From NCBI RefSeq assembly GCF_021261315.1, contig NZ_JAJSAX010000004.1:124001-188000 (forward strand): a stretch of DNA of 64,000 nucleotides, written 5' to 3'. Every line of letters begins with the position of its first letter. The first letter of the stretch is position 1. Source of the DNA: Epilithonimonas sp. JDS (GTDB taxonomy: Bacteria; Bacteroidota; Bacteroidia; Flavobacteriales; Weeksellaceae). This document shows positions 1 to 9,155 of the stretch, in pieces. The translations under genes were made by a program, and so were the position numbers. The notes under the pieces are model-generated. The model searched no databases and was not told the origin of the DNA. It was given only the letters and a program-made list of their open reading frames with translations.

Positions 1-897
1 TTTGCATGGGTATCCGTCATTTACTATTACCTTGGAAAGATCTCAGAGGCTAAGAATTTGGATGATTTTGTGATCGGCTATTACAGTAAAATCGATTCCA
101 TCTTTGTCAAAGAAGGATTTATCCTACCGGAGGTTTATAAAAGTTACAATTATCTCATCAGCTATTATAAAAACAAAGACCTCGACAAACAATTGTATTA
201 TACTGATCAGCTTCTGAAGGCGGACAGTATGATCAGCAAGGATTATCCATACTTATCAGGAAAACTTCATAAGGAGTACGACCGCAGGTCACTCATTGAG
301 CAAAGAGAAGACATTGAGAAGGCAGGCAGGAAAAAAATGCGGATCGCCCAATTCCTGATCTTGTCGAGTACGATTACTATTATATTTTTTGTCATCCGAT
401 ACCGGAAGGACCGCAGAATAAAAAAACAATATGACCTACTGCAAAAGAGAATTGAAGAAGGCTCTTATGGCATTGCCAATACTGTTGAAGAGCAATCTCA
501 GGAATACTCCTTAAGAAAAACTTTCCTGACGCCTGAAGTAACATCTGACATTGGTGAAAGGCTGGAAAAATTCGAGAGAGAACTGCAATTTACAAAGAAA
601 GGCATTACTCAAAATAGTATTGCTGCCAAACTTAATACCAACGCAAATTATCTATCCATCTATATCAATGAGAATAAAGGGATGAATTTCACAAGGTATA
701 TTGCAGAACTCAGGATCAATTATATAACAAACCTCTTAAACACCAATACTAAATACCTCAACTACACCATAGAAGCCTTGGCAGAAGAGTGTGGGATTGC
801 AGCCCGTCAGAATTTTTCAAATCTTTTCTACGATATCAATGGCATCCGACCAACAGATTACATCAAAAAGCGGAAAAAAGAATTGAGAATCAGCTGA
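1..897 (+). CDS. AraC-type HTH regulator with transmembrane segment and probable TPR sensor region (5' end missing)
   Basis: The frame is open from the first base of the window, so the gene starts upstream; 298 residues are visible. The first half is helical and rich in Tyr and Lys, as in the tetratricopeptide sensor part of this flavobacterial family. A single hydrophobic segment (about bases 340-400) is followed by a basic stretch and a linker. The last 100 residues are a two-helix-turn-helix AraC DNA-binding domain ending in the usual GIRPTDYIKKR-type tail. It is probably anchored in the inner membrane with the DNA-binding domain in the cytoplasm. Its targets are unknown. It lies 46 bp before rteC on the same strand and could be co-transcribed with it. 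Confidence 0.8.
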   Translation, partial: FAWVSVIYYYLGKISEAKNLDDFVIGYYSKIDSIFVKEGFILPEVYKSYNYLISYYKNKDLDKQLYYTDQLLKADSMISKDYPYLSGKLHKEYDRRSLIEQREDIEKAGRKKMRIAQFLILSSTITIIFFVIRYRKDRRIKKQYDLLQKRIEEGSYGIANTVEEQSQEYSLRKTFLTPEVTSDIGERLEKFERELQFTKKGITQNSIAAKLNTNANYLSIYINENKGMNFTRYIAELRINYITNLLNTNTKYLNYTIEALAEECGIAARQNFSNLFYDINGIRPTDYIKKRKKELRIS

Positions 898-943
898 ATG
901 AGCCGTCGCTAAACGTTTTTTTGTAAATTTCTAAAAAAAGGAC

Positions 944-1786
944 ATGGTAACAAAAACTATTTTTAGAAAAATTGCAAAACTGCATGAAGATTTAGAGCTT
1001 AAGATCAATGAAATGTATGATGAAAATGATATGTTGAAAGTTGCAGAAAAATCTTTAATCTTAATCGATAATTCTATCAGACAATTAAAGTCTTTAGTGT
1101 CTGCTCATCATTTTGAGAATTTGGGCGAAGAAATTCATTTCTTCAAAAAGCTGAAACCAAAATTCATTTCCAAGTTCATTTATTATTCAACGGTTTTAGA
1201 TGTAGAATCTCATAAGCCCAATGTCGGAAATAAAGCCTTGAAGAAATACTATGAGGCAGAGCAGAGAAAGCTCGAAAAATTTTATGCAGAACAATCTGAT
1301 TTTTACAGTTATTATAGGAGGGAAGCGACTTATCTGGATCATAAAGTATTTGTCAGGGATTCCTATGATCTTAAAATGAAACTCTCATTGGGGTTCTACA
1401 ATTTCGATACCAGCTTCACGACCTCTCATGATCAGCTTATTGCCAAATTTATGGCGAACGAAAAATTTGACCAGTATTTAAAAAAGCAGATTGACGGTTT
1501 ATCAGATAGAGATAGCAGCAAATCTACATCGCCATTAGTCTGGTCAGCATCCAAGGTTGGACTTATTGAGCTGGTCTATGCCTTATACCATATGCGGTGC
1601 TTTAACGGCGGAAATGTTGAACTTAGCGAAGTGATCAAGTCTGTTGAAAAATCATTGGATACAGACCTTGGAAACTTCCATAAGACCATCTTTGAGATCC
1701 GAAACAGGAAGCAGGGACCGACTAAGTTTTTAAATATCGTCAGCGATAATCTTTCTCAGCATTTTCAAAATATTGAGGGGGAGTGA
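944..1786 (+). CDS. rteC: RteC-family regulator of conjugative transposon excision/transfer
   Basis: A 280-residue soluble, helical protein matching the RteC family. In CTnDOT, RteC is the tetracycline-induced protein that switches on excision genes. Recognisable features are the N-terminal helical region and the C-terminal half with the block LIELVYALYHMRCFNGG followed by a helix-turn-helix-like segment. The ATG at 944 follows an A-rich leader. The two-component partners RteA and RteB and the tetQ gene of CTnDOT are not in this window, so the inducing signal may differ. A strong hairpin follows the gene immediately. Confidence 0.85.
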   Translation: MVTKTIFRKIAKLHEDLELKINEMYDENDMLKVAEKSLILIDNSIRQLKSLVSAHHFENLGEEIHFFKKLKPKFISKFIYYSTVLDVESHKPNVGNKALKKYYEAEQRKLEKFYAEQSDFYSYYRREATYLDHKVFVRDSYDLKMKLSLGFYNFDTSFTTSHDQLIAKFMANEKFDQYLKKQIDGLSDRDSSKSTSPLVWSASKVGLIELVYALYHMRCFNGGNVELSEVIKSVEKSLDTDLGNFHKTIFEIRNRKQGPTKFLNIVSDNLSQHFQNIEGE

Positions 1787-1790
1787 CCTA

Positions 1791-1836
1791 TGCTTGATAA
1801 ACCAGAATTGCTTTTAAGTTTCTGGTTTATCAAGCA
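1791..1836. terminator. Perfect 17-bp hairpin between convergent rteC and the efflux operon
   Basis: The arms TGCTTGATAAACCAGAA (1791-1807) and its exact reverse complement (1820-1836) flank a 12-nt loop. It sits 4 bp after the rteC stop and about 100 bp before the end of the convergent efflux operon, so it can stop transcription from both sides. There is no clean T tract, so termination may rely on the hairpin alone. Confidence 0.7.
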
Positions 1837-1939
1837 TTATTAAATTAGGTGATTGCAAATCAGGTTACCACTCATTATTTTTTATCTATGGCATCTACTT
1901 TAATTAGTCTCATTTTAAAAATCTAATCATAAAAAAGTT

Positions 1940-3532
1940 TTAATAAGGAATATTACCTTTCCCTAATCGTAAAACAACTTGTCGAATCTGTGGTAAAAAG
2001 AACAAAATAACAATTACGAAAATCACACCTGTCAGCATCCAATCATAATAATCTCTTGTAGCACGAGCCAATATCTGATGACCTATCATTTGATTAATAT
2101 AGGCTGAGGATAATGTTTTTGAAGTATAAATATCGCTGCCTGCGTTCATATATTGATTTTGAATATCCAGTAAGGTAGCTGGTAATTCAGGGTTGGTTTC
2201 CGTAACTGCTTCCCGAATCTTTTCACGAACTCCTGATTTTGCAAATAATTGAAGCTCGTTATTCAGTGCCAGACTAGCTGTAAACCCTGTAAACCTAGCC
2301 AATATACCAACAAGCGATGCATTGATAGCAATTGCTGGCGGTGCTGATGAAGCGGTAAACGAAACAATAGGAACAAATAAGACTCCTGTTGCCACACCAT
2401 AAATAAACATCGGTAAAATGAAATCAATTGTTTCGCCTTGTACAGAAACAAATAGTATCATATAAGCGTAATAAATCGCCATGAGTCCAAAGCCAGCAAT
2501 AATCATTCTTATCAGATTGTAGCCCATCAAGACAAATCTGGAGGTAATGAACATACTCACTGTAGTTCCAAAAATTACAGACGTCCATATCGGAATGGTG
2601 CTCAGTGGGTCATTTCCTAAAATTACCTCAAGATAGCCGTAAGCAAGTCCTGTACTTCCCTTAAAAATATAAAATGCAAAAAGTAATAATAGCCCAATGA
2701 CAAAATTCTTTGTCTTGAAAATCTGCAAGTTGATTAATGGTCTTTTAAGTTTCAATTCTCTACTGATGAAAAGTGAAAGAATCATTAGATTAACGACACT
2801 AAGCGAAGTTATTAATGGACTACCGAACCATCCCAATTGTCGTCCGTAAACTAGAATATATCCTAAGATTAATATAAAAGACACGTAAAACAGATAACCT
2901 ATCCAATCCACCTGATAAAGTGGAATCTTTTTGGTAAATCGAGCTTTACTGTTCATTGTTAGCAATAAAATAATTGTCAAAATGATGAGTATGACAATAA
3001 ATCCGTAGAATAGCCAGTTAAAATCAAAGAAATGAATAACCACGCTGGTAAAAATAGAATAAAAAGGAACGGCAATCTGTATGCTGCCATATAGTATGCT
3101 AAAAGCAATCACACGTGCACGTACGGACTGTAATCTTGGGAAAATAAGTTGTAAGACGATGCTTGACATCAATGCACAGGTAATTCCTTGAAAAAACTGG
3201 CAAATAACAAATAATGTCCAATCTTTGAAATGAAAACAGATCACAGAACATATTGCATTTACAGCAATAGCAATCAGTAAATATTTCCTTGGTGCAAAAT
3301 ATTTTACGATCCGAAAATCAAGTGCCAGGAAAGCTACGGTAGAGCCATAGATAACGACCATACCATATTGTACATCTGTAGGCTTTATCCCATAGAAACC
3401 CATTGCTGCAACCGGACTACCATAAAAAGCGAAACTAAACAGACAGGTCATCAGGATAGCAAATATGACGGATCTCGCCACCCATTCAGATACCCAGGAT
3501 TTGAAAATAGGAATTTTATGTGCTTGCATCAT
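1940..3532 (-). CDS. MFS drug exporter, DHA2/EmrB-like, 14 membrane segments
   Basis: A 530-residue, very hydrophobic protein with about 14 predicted membrane segments, the size and layout of EmrB-type proton-driven exporters. These work in the inner membrane with an EmrA adaptor and a TolC channel to move lipophilic drugs across both membranes. Its start overlaps the adaptor stop codon by one base (TAATG), which indicates translational coupling. It is the last gene of the operon of small ORF, TolC-like, HlyD-like and MFS. The substrate cannot be read from the sequence. The soluble loop between the last two membrane segments is long, as usual for the subfamily. Confidence 0.88.
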   Translation of the reverse strand: MMQAHKIPIFKSWVSEWVARSVIFAILMTCLFSFAFYGSPVAAMGFYGIKPTDVQYGMVVIYGSTVAFLALDFRIVKYFAPRKYLLIAIAVNAICSVICFHFKDWTLFVICQFFQGITCALMSSIVLQLIFPRLQSVRARVIAFSILYGSIQIAVPFYSIFTSVVIHFFDFNWLFYGFIVILIILTIILLLTMNSKARFTKKIPLYQVDWIGYLFYVSFILILGYILVYGRQLGWFGSPLITSLSVVNLMILSLFISRELKLKRPLINLQIFKTKNFVIGLLLLFAFYIFKGSTGLAYGYLEVILGNDPLSTIPIWTSVIFGTTVSMFITSRFVLMGYNLIRMIIAGFGLMAIYYAYMILFVSVQGETIDFILPMFIYGVATGVLFVPIVSFTASSAPPAIAINASLVGILARFTGFTASLALNNELQLFAKSGVREKIREAVTETNPELPATLLDIQNQYMNAGSDIYTSKTLSSAYINQMIGHQILARATRDYYDWMLTGVIFVIVILFFLPQIRQVVLRLGKGNIPY

Positions 3533-4578
3533 TAATCTTTTAAAACATAAACGTTAGCATTCATCCCGGCAGAGAGTTTCCCTAATTTTTCAGGCGTATC
3601 GGTCAGTTTAATTCTTACAGGAATCCGTTGGATGATTTTGACAAAATTACCTGTTGCATTATCCGGTGGAAGTAGCGAATAACGTGAACCTGTGGTGGGC
3701 GAAAGTGATTCGATAGTACCTTTGAATTTTTCATTCGGGAAAGCATCAACTTCTATAAACACTGCTTGTCCAATCTTAAAGTTGCCAATCTGTGTTTCTT
3801 TAAAATTTGCAATCACCCATTTTTCCTCGGCTTTGTTCAACAAAAAAGCCAAAGTTTGCCCAGCTTGTATCAATTGACCTTCCTGAATGGTCTTTTTACC
3901 AATTTGCCCATCAAAAGGTGCAGTGATAACCGTATATCGAATGTCCAATTCCTGTCTTTGAACAAGTGTTTCTTTAATTTTTATCTCTGCCTGTATAGCA
4001 TTATGTTGAGCTCTGAAATCATTAAGTTTAGATTCTGCTACTTCTAAAGAAGCTTTAGCCTGATCATAATCTGACTGTGCAATGGATAAAGAAGCACTGA
4101 TGTTGTCGAATTTTTGTTGTGTGGTAGATTCATCCGCCAGTAGATTTTTATAACGGTCAAATTCTTTTTGCTGTTGGTTCAATCTCGCTTTTGCTCCTGC
4201 TAATTGTGCTTTTATAACCTCAATACTTTTAAGTTGCGTTTCTTCGCTCGCCGTCAAAATCGGTAATTTAGCGTGTGAACTCATGAGTTCTGCTGATGCA
4301 GCATCTTTTTTCAGTCCATACTCGTCCAACTCAATGACAACAAGTGTATCACCTTTTTTAACAAGCTGATTGTCCTTGTAATATATTTTACTGATATAGC
4401 CACCCACTTTTGCGTTTATGGGCGACAAGTAAGCATCTACCTGAGCGTCGTTGGTCTGTTCATAGCGATATCCTTTAAAGAAATAGATAGCTCCCCAAAT
4501 AATGATCCCTATGAATAATGCAATACCAAACCATTTGGTCAGGCCTACAACAATTTTATCTGTTTTATTTTTGTTCAT
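3532..4578 (-). CDS. HlyD/EmrA-family periplasmic adaptor
   Basis: A 348-residue membrane fusion protein. It has one N-terminal membrane anchor (residues about 14-30), then a biotinyl-lipoyl-like half-motif (GYISKIYYKDNQLVKKGD), an alpha-helical hairpin rich in Gln, Lys and Ala (about 90-200), and a second lipoyl half followed by the beta-barrel region (TAPFDGQIGKK onward). It joins the inner-membrane MFS pump to the outer-membrane TolC-like channel. It is encoded 10 bp after the TolC-like gene and overlaps the pump start by one base. Length and architecture fit EmrA. Confidence 0.9.
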   Translation of the reverse strand: MNKNKTDKIVVGLTKWFGIALFIGIIIWGAIYFFKGYRYEQTNDAQVDAYLSPINAKVGGYISKIYYKDNQLVKKGDTLVVIELDEYGLKKDAASAELMSSHAKLPILTASEETQLKSIEVIKAQLAGAKARLNQQQKEFDRYKNLLADESTTQQKFDNISASLSIAQSDYDQAKASLEVAESKLNDFRAQHNAIQAEIKIKETLVQRQELDIRYTVITAPFDGQIGKKTIQEGQLIQAGQTLAFLLNKAEEKWVIANFKETQIGNFKIGQAVFIEVDAFPNEKFKGTIESLSPTTGSRYSLLPPDNATGNFVKIIQRIPVRIKLTDTPEKLGKLSAGMNANVYVLKD

Positions 4579-4588
4579 AATAGTTGTA

Positions 4589-5923
4589 TTAAAGAATTCC
4601 TACAATTGTCAATAGTCTGATATGGCTTACTTTTACGTTTGTCTGTGCTGTTATCAGATTGAATTTTGCTTCCAGTAAAGCATTTTCTGCCTCCAAAAGA
4701 TCGGTCAGTAGCGATTCCTGGTTTAAGTAGCTACTTCTGATGACACGAACGGTCTCGGTGCTTTTGATGATATTTTGTTCAGCCGTTTCCACGCTCTCCA
4801 AAGCCTGTTGCTGCTGTAAATAAGCTTCTTTTACTTGAAGAGAGATTTCGTCCTTCTTCATCTCTGCTTTTTCTATAGCTTGATTGTTAACAACTTGGGC
4901 ACGAGCAATGGTGTGTTTACTTTTGTACAGATTATCAATAGAATACTGTACTTTAATTCCTGCCTGACCAAATCCCCACAGGTCATTTGAGTATGGATAA
5001 AAGGAAATCTGTGGATAGTTGTAATTATAGTTAGCGTACAAGGAAACTTTTGGTAATCGTGTCGCCTTGATCTGCTTTATATTCAGTTCGCTCCATTTGA
5101 TGTCGCTATTGACTATTTTGTATTCTGGAGATTTGTTGAAAGCAATGTCTACATAGTCATTGTAATCACCGTCTGTGATAGCGTTTAATTCAATTGTATC
5201 TTCGTATTTGATTGCTAGCCCCATATCATTTTCACGTCCCATCAGAATATTGAGCCGTTGTTTGGTGATTTCAATCTTTTTTGTAACATCAGAAAGATTA
5301 AGTTCCAGTTGAGACAATTTCACGGAGGTTCTCAGTACATCACTCTTTAATACGGTACCGTTTTTATGCAAACTTTCTATCAATCTCAATTGTTTTTTTT
5401 CTGCTTCAATCTCTGCATGAAGAAAATCATAGAAATGCAAAAACTTATACAAATCAAAATAAGCAACTGAGACATTATATTTTACACTATGCTTTTGCAG
5501 CTCAACTTCATATTGTTTTCGTGTCTCTTCTTCCTTTTTCATGGCAATGTTTCTTTTGTCTTTACCACCATTATAAAGATTAAAGTTCAAGTTGTAGCCT
5601 ACTCCGTACCCGTAACCTTTTACAGGCACATCCTGTGGAGAAGAGAATAATCCATTTTCATAGATCAGAAATTTGGAGTTGAGTTTTACGTCTCCACCTA
5701 CTGAAAGCTCGGGCAACAACCGATCTTTGGCTTCCAATATTTCTATTTTACTCTGCTGAAGATTTAGGTCGGATAGTTTTAGTTGTCGATTATTCGTTTC
5801 AGCCACTTTCCATATTTCTTCTAAACTTAGTAATTGTTTATTTTCTGTCTGCTGAGCGTAAATAGAAGATGCAAATAGCAGCAACAGTATGCCCAAAATC
5901 GGAACTGTTTTATATTGTTTCAT
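4589..5923 (-). CDS. TolC-family outer membrane efflux channel
   Basis: A 444-residue protein with a Sec signal peptide (residues 1-23, cleavage after an SIYAQ-type site) and two internally similar OEP repeats rich in coiled-coil heptads (about 35-230 and 250-440). These are the hallmarks of TolC/OprM-type trimeric channels that span the outer membrane and periplasm. Its ATG lies inside the 3' end of the preceding 86-codon ORF (14-nt overlap). Together with the downstream adaptor and MFS pump it makes a complete tripartite exporter. Confidence 0.9.
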   Translation of the reverse strand: MKQYKTVPILGILLLLFASSIYAQQTENKQLLSLEEIWKVAETNNRQLKLSDLNLQQSKIEILEAKDRLLPELSVGGDVKLNSKFLIYENGLFSSPQDVPVKGYGYGVGYNLNFNLYNGGKDKRNIAMKKEEETRKQYEVELQKHSVKYNVSVAYFDLYKFLHFYDFLHAEIEAEKKQLRLIESLHKNGTVLKSDVLRTSVKLSQLELNLSDVTKKIEITKQRLNILMGRENDMGLAIKYEDTIELNAITDGDYNDYVDIAFNKSPEYKIVNSDIKWSELNIKQIKATRLPKVSLYANYNYNYPQISFYPYSNDLWGFGQAGIKVQYSIDNLYKSKHTIARAQVVNNQAIEKAEMKKDEISLQVKEAYLQQQQALESVETAEQNIIKSTETVRVIRSSYLNQESLLTDLLEAENALLEAKFNLITAQTNVKVSHIRLLTIVGIL

Positions 5924-6170
5924 TAGTTTTGTTTTTATAAATGATTGGTTTTTTTCTACTTTCTAACCATTGTTTTAGCATCTTTTTCAATTCATCAAAA
6001 GCAAAGCTTAAATCGACTATTGGCATAAAGGGACTGGAATAGGCACAAGCTAACCAGTAGCTGTTAGCTTTATCAACTTCTTCATCCGGATGAAGTGGTT
6101 TGTGTTCAAATTTTTTAGCTTGTATTTCAAGTTCAAAATACTTGTCAGTTTTTATGATTTTATGTTTCAT
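5910..6170 (-). CDS. Small protein of unknown function, first gene of the efflux operon
   Basis: An 86-residue, soluble, charged ORF with no signal peptide or membrane segment; I do not recognise a family. It overlaps the start of the TolC-like gene by 14 nt and is the promoter-proximal gene of the operon, divergent from the AraC regulator at 6263. Overlap and position argue that it is translated, possibly to couple translation into the channel gene. Confidence 0.55.
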   Translation of the reverse strand: MKHKIIKTDKYFELEIQAKKFEHKPLHPDEEVDKANSYWLACAYSSPFMPIVDLSFAFDELKKMLKQWLESRKKPIIYKNKTNETI

Positions 6171-6249
6171 AATGATTCTGCTATTATTAACAAAGCAAAA
6201 TTATTCAACACATCAATCTGTTTTTTTATATAATTAGCCTAATATTTGT

Positions 6250-6257
6250 TATATTTG
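6250..6257 (+). promoter_or_regulatory. Bacteroidetes -7 box (TATATTTG) of the AraC regulator
   Basis: TATATTTG matches the TAnnTTTG -7 consensus used by the Bacteroidetes primary sigma factor. It ends only 5 bp before the GTG start at 6263, so the mRNA would be nearly leaderless unless translation starts at the ATG at 6323. The 92-bp gap also has to hold the promoter of the divergent efflux operon. A clear -33 box was not found. Confidence 0.45.
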
Positions 6258-6262
6258 GCAAA

Positions 6263-7042
6263 GTGGAAATTCTTAACCAATTAATAAATAGTGTTGATCA
6301 ACATCCTGATTCAATCCTCGTGATGCGACAACAGACGGAGCAGCGTTTGCCCTCTCATCAACACAATAAGGCTCAGTTATTATTGGTTTATGGAGGAATT
6401 GCTTATTTACAAACAGAGGCAAAAGATTTCTATATTCCGTCTAATCATTATATCTGGATACCGAAAAATTATCCTCACAATTTGATGTTTAATACACAGG
6501 ATTTATATATTATTAATATTTATTTTCCAGAAAAAAAAGTGAGAGGTTTTTATGATGAATTGGGTATCTATCCCGTGAGTAAGTTGCTTGCAGAGATGCT
6601 CTCATTTAGCGAGAAATGGCAGGGTAATTATTTTAAAGGTTCATGGGAATTTGAATTTTTGACCATGCTTAAGAATGTATTATCAAAGGAAAATCTCAAA
6701 AAATTCTCCATCCAACTTCCTACAACGGACGATCAACGGCTCAATGCGATAATCGACAGTTTTAGAAATCGATTAAGTGAAGATCTAAGTTTAGATACTA
6801 TTGCTCAGCAATCGGGAATGAGTGTGCGTAGTCTGACCAGATTATTTCAAACGAAATTGCATATTACTTTTGTTCAATACTTAAAAATGCTCCGGATAAT
6901 CCGGGCGATGGAATTGATAAAAGATACAGATCTGAACATGACCGAGATAGCCTATGAAATAGGATATTCGAATATAGCAGCATTTAGCAATAATTTTCAG
7001 CAACTGACCAACATGAGACCTACTGAATTTAAGACCAAATAA
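6263..7042 (+). CDS. AraC-family regulator with cupin sensor domain, likely controls the efflux operon
   Basis: A 259-residue protein. The N-terminal half is a cupin-like ligand-binding domain (SHQHNKAQLLLVYGG and later HYIWIPKNYPHNL). The C-terminal about 100 residues are an AraC two-HTH domain with the typical end AYEIGYSNIAAFSNNFQQ. The start is GTG at 6263; the first in-frame ATG (6323) would cut into the cupin. It is divergent from the efflux operon, the usual arrangement for a local regulator that senses a pump substrate. Confidence 0.85.
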   Translation: MEILNQLINSVDQHPDSILVMRQQTEQRLPSHQHNKAQLLLVYGGIAYLQTEAKDFYIPSNHYIWIPKNYPHNLMFNTQDLYIINIYFPEKKVRGFYDELGIYPVSKLLAEMLSFSEKWQGNYFKGSWEFEFLTMLKNVLSKENLKKFSIQLPTTDDQRLNAIIDSFRNRLSEDLSLDTIAQQSGMSVRSLTRLFQTKLHITFVQYLKMLRIIRAMELIKDTDLNMTEIAYEIGYSNIAAFSNNFQQLTNMRPTEFKTK

Positions 7043-7089
7043 GAAGTACGGCTATAGATTTATTAGCTATAATTTTCCCCTAAAAAGTT

Positions 7090-7118
7090 AATAGATCACT
7101 TAATTTAAATGATCTATT
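7090..7118. terminator. Inverted repeat between convergent genes
   Basis: AATAGATCA (7090-7098) and TGATCTATT (7110-7118) pair perfectly around an 11-nt AT-rich loop. It lies between the ends of the AraC gene (+) and the VOC gene (-), so it probably acts as a bidirectional terminator. Confidence 0.5.
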
Positions 7119-7131
7119 GGTGGTTGGCAAG

Positions 7132-7518
7132 CTATGCAATATTATCCTTAAATGGACTAACACTTATTTCTATCATCAGTTTTTCAAAAAAGAAATAGAA
7201 GCCAAATGTATTCCTGATTTTCTTAGGTTCACTTTCAAATTGTAAGTAAGTTTCTGGTTTTAACTTTTCATAAATATCCCAAACTGTTTGCTCATCCTTC
7301 TGATAAAATCCGATGTGGAAATTCTCTGGATATTCAGGCGTATTTTCTTTGTGGTTCAGTTCCTGTCCCCAAATAACTAAGGCGAAATTATTGCCGTTTT
7401 CCAGAACTGCCATTTTGCTGTTTCTATTCACAATTAAACTAAAACCCAGGTGTTTTGTAAATAAATTTACAGCTTTATCTACGTCTTGCACAACGATGTT
7501 AATGTGATTTAAATTCAT
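7132..7518 (-). CDS. VOC (glyoxalase/bleomycin-resistance fold) protein
   Basis: About 128 residues starting MNLNHINIVVQDVDKAVNLF, the first beta-alpha unit of a vicinal oxygen chelate domain; the second unit begins near NFHIGFYQ. The ATG at 7518 is preferred over an upstream TTG (7545), which would add nine unrelated residues. VOC proteins bind metal and act as glyoxalases, dioxygenases, or drug-binding or thiol-transfer resistance proteins; which applies here cannot be told. It lies directly downstream of an AraC gene on the same strand, and the two are probably one transcript. Confidence 0.75.
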   Translation of the reverse strand: MNLNHINIVVQDVDKAVNLFTKHLGFSLIVNRNSKMAVLENGNNFALVIWGQELNHKENTPEYPENFHIGFYQKDEQTVWDIYEKLKPETYLQFESEPKKIRNTFGFYFFFEKLMIEISVSPFKDNIA

Positions 7519-7547
7519 TTTATTCTTATTTTGATTACAGAACAAAA

Positions 7548-8312
7548 TTACTTTTCCGGCATCAGGCTAAATTGGATAAATCGGTCGTTTTCATTTTTAT
7601 TTAAAATAATTGGTTTTACTCCTGCAAATTTTTTCACTTCCCTTATAAAATGTGATTGGTCTGCATAATCGAGTTGGGGGTAGAAATCTCCATTTTTTAG
7701 TTGTTTTAATGAGTTGGAGAAACGGATTATATTTAGATAGGATTTAAGCGTTACGCCCAACCATTTGTGGAAATAACGATTCATTTGTCTGCTACTCCAA
7801 AAAATATTTTCTTCGAGTTCTTTTACCGTAATTTCTCCTTTAGAAGCATGAATGCGTTTAAATAACTTCTTTTTTCGGTCGTCTATTTCTTTGGATAATA
7901 ACGAAGAAATAACCTTTGTAGTTTTATGGTAAAATTGATTAAAATCATTCAGATCATCTCTTGAAAATCCCCAGTACCCTGTCTGAAGTGTTTTCTTGAT
8001 GTTATTTAAATCTGCAAAAGATTGGTTGAAAATATATTCGGCAGCAATGGGATAAAAGCTGATTGCAAACATTGTAGATTTGGGAAATGGAGGTTTGGTG
8101 ATTGGAGCAGAACATATTCCGGAAATGAAAATTTCAAAATTTCCATTTTCATCAGCTAGCAGAAATAAATCTATTTTTCCATCCGGAACTATAATGCCTT
8201 CTTTTTCTTCATCAGAGTTGTTTTTTACCATCCAAATGCTTTCCACTATATCTATTAGTGGTTCATCGGGTTTGAGACAGATATATTCTAATTTATTTCT
8301 TCGCAAATTCAT
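7548..8312 (-). CDS. AraC-family regulator with DUF6597-like N-terminal domain
   Basis: A 254-residue protein. The N-terminal part (PDEPLIDIVESIW ... IIVPDGKIDLFL) is the sensor-type domain found before AraC HTHs in many Bacteroidetes. The C-terminal HTH region contains WSSRQMNRYFHKWLGV and DYADQSHFIREVKKFAGVKP. It is transcribed towards the VOC gene, with about 30 bp between its stop and the VOC ATG, and is its likely regulator. The ligand is unknown. Confidence 0.8.
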   Translation of the reverse strand: MNLRRNKLEYICLKPDEPLIDIVESIWMVKNNSDEEKEGIIVPDGKIDLFLLADENGNFEIFISGICSAPITKPPFPKSTMFAISFYPIAAEYIFNQSFADLNNIKKTLQTGYWGFSRDDLNDFNQFYHKTTKVISSLLSKEIDDRKKKLFKRIHASKGEITVKELEENIFWSSRQMNRYFHKWLGVTLKSYLNIIRFSNSLKQLKNGDFYPQLDYADQSHFIREVKKFAGVKPIILNKNENDRFIQFSLMPEK

Positions 8313-8475
8313 CTATAATTGTTTGAGTACAAAACTATGAATTTATAGACCTACCTTATATCAGTTAAGATGAAATGCCAATAAGGCGAAGAATATCAAA
8401 AAACTATCATTATAACCTGATATTTATTACGTAGTATCTAAATGTTATCAATATTATTTTTTAAGAGAACCTTTT

Positions 8476-8907
8476 TTAAACAAATTTCTTAATACTCATT
8501 ATGTATCCCAAATGCAGATCCTAGTGATAATTTTTGTACGCAAAAGCATCTTGTATAGAAATTTGATGAAAGCCAATACCAGTGATGCTTTTGTTGTAGC
8601 GGATAAAGATGCCGTTTTCGAAATCATTAATTGTGCGCTCAATTTTTGAAGTCAAAAATGATTTAAGTTCATCTGCTTCTTGTCGAGAAACTGATTCTGT
8701 TGGTTTTGTTCTCGATTGGTATTTTTTAAACAACTCATCTGAAATATATCCTTGTAGGGGAGAACCTATGTAAATAAGTTTTTGTTGTGTTACAATGATG
8801 TGTCCGATGTTCCAAATAATGTTGTTGTTAAAACTGACTGGAATCCTATTGAGTTGGTATAATGAATATTTGTAAAAAAAATCTAGATATAACTTTCGGC
8901 TTGTTTT
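8476..8907 (-). pseudogene. Decayed DinB-family (metal-binding four-helix) gene
   Basis: Read on the minus strand, the open frame from 8907 gives a clear DinB-superfamily core: NRIPVSFNNNIIWNIGHII (about 8770-8830), then VTQQ, SDELFKKYQSRTKP and FAYKNYH. A TAG codon (8521-8523) interrupts the frame just after the conserved NYH. Beyond it the same frame goes on as DLHLGYIMSIKKFV to a TAA (8476-8478), which is exactly the expected family C-terminus. At the 5' end the frame is closed by TGA (8908-8910) with no good ATG, so the N-terminus is also lost. A TTG at 8733 would give only a 70-residue fragment. The nonsense codon removes the helix carrying a metal-ligand His. Confidence 0.75.
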
Positions 8908-9155
8908 TCACGTTTAAAACAGGGTTTTCATTTTTCTTTTTTGAATTTGCAAATATTCTCTTTAGCATCAAGAATAGATATGCTTGTAAAAGTCCTAACA
9001 AAAGTAAAAATTATGATTAAAGCTATAGTTTTGACAATTGGACTGTAAACAATAATTATCATTATGACACAGAAACGATGAATCTATCTTTCATGATGTG
9101 AGACCAACTTAATTTAGATAAATGTCAGGGCTTCGCTATTGAGTTAATTTACAAA
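8908..9155. other. Intergenic, no gene recognised
   Basis: A 248-bp AT-rich stretch between the DinB remnant and the end of the coupling-protein gene. I see no ORF with family features and no strong hairpin; it may hold further debris of the degraded gene. Confidence 0.4.

Noticed and set aside
8521-8733. 70-residue 'hypothetical protein' with TTG start
   Set aside because: It is the C-terminal fragment of the larger DinB-family pseudogene; the frame is open and family-like well upstream of the TTG and continues past the stop.
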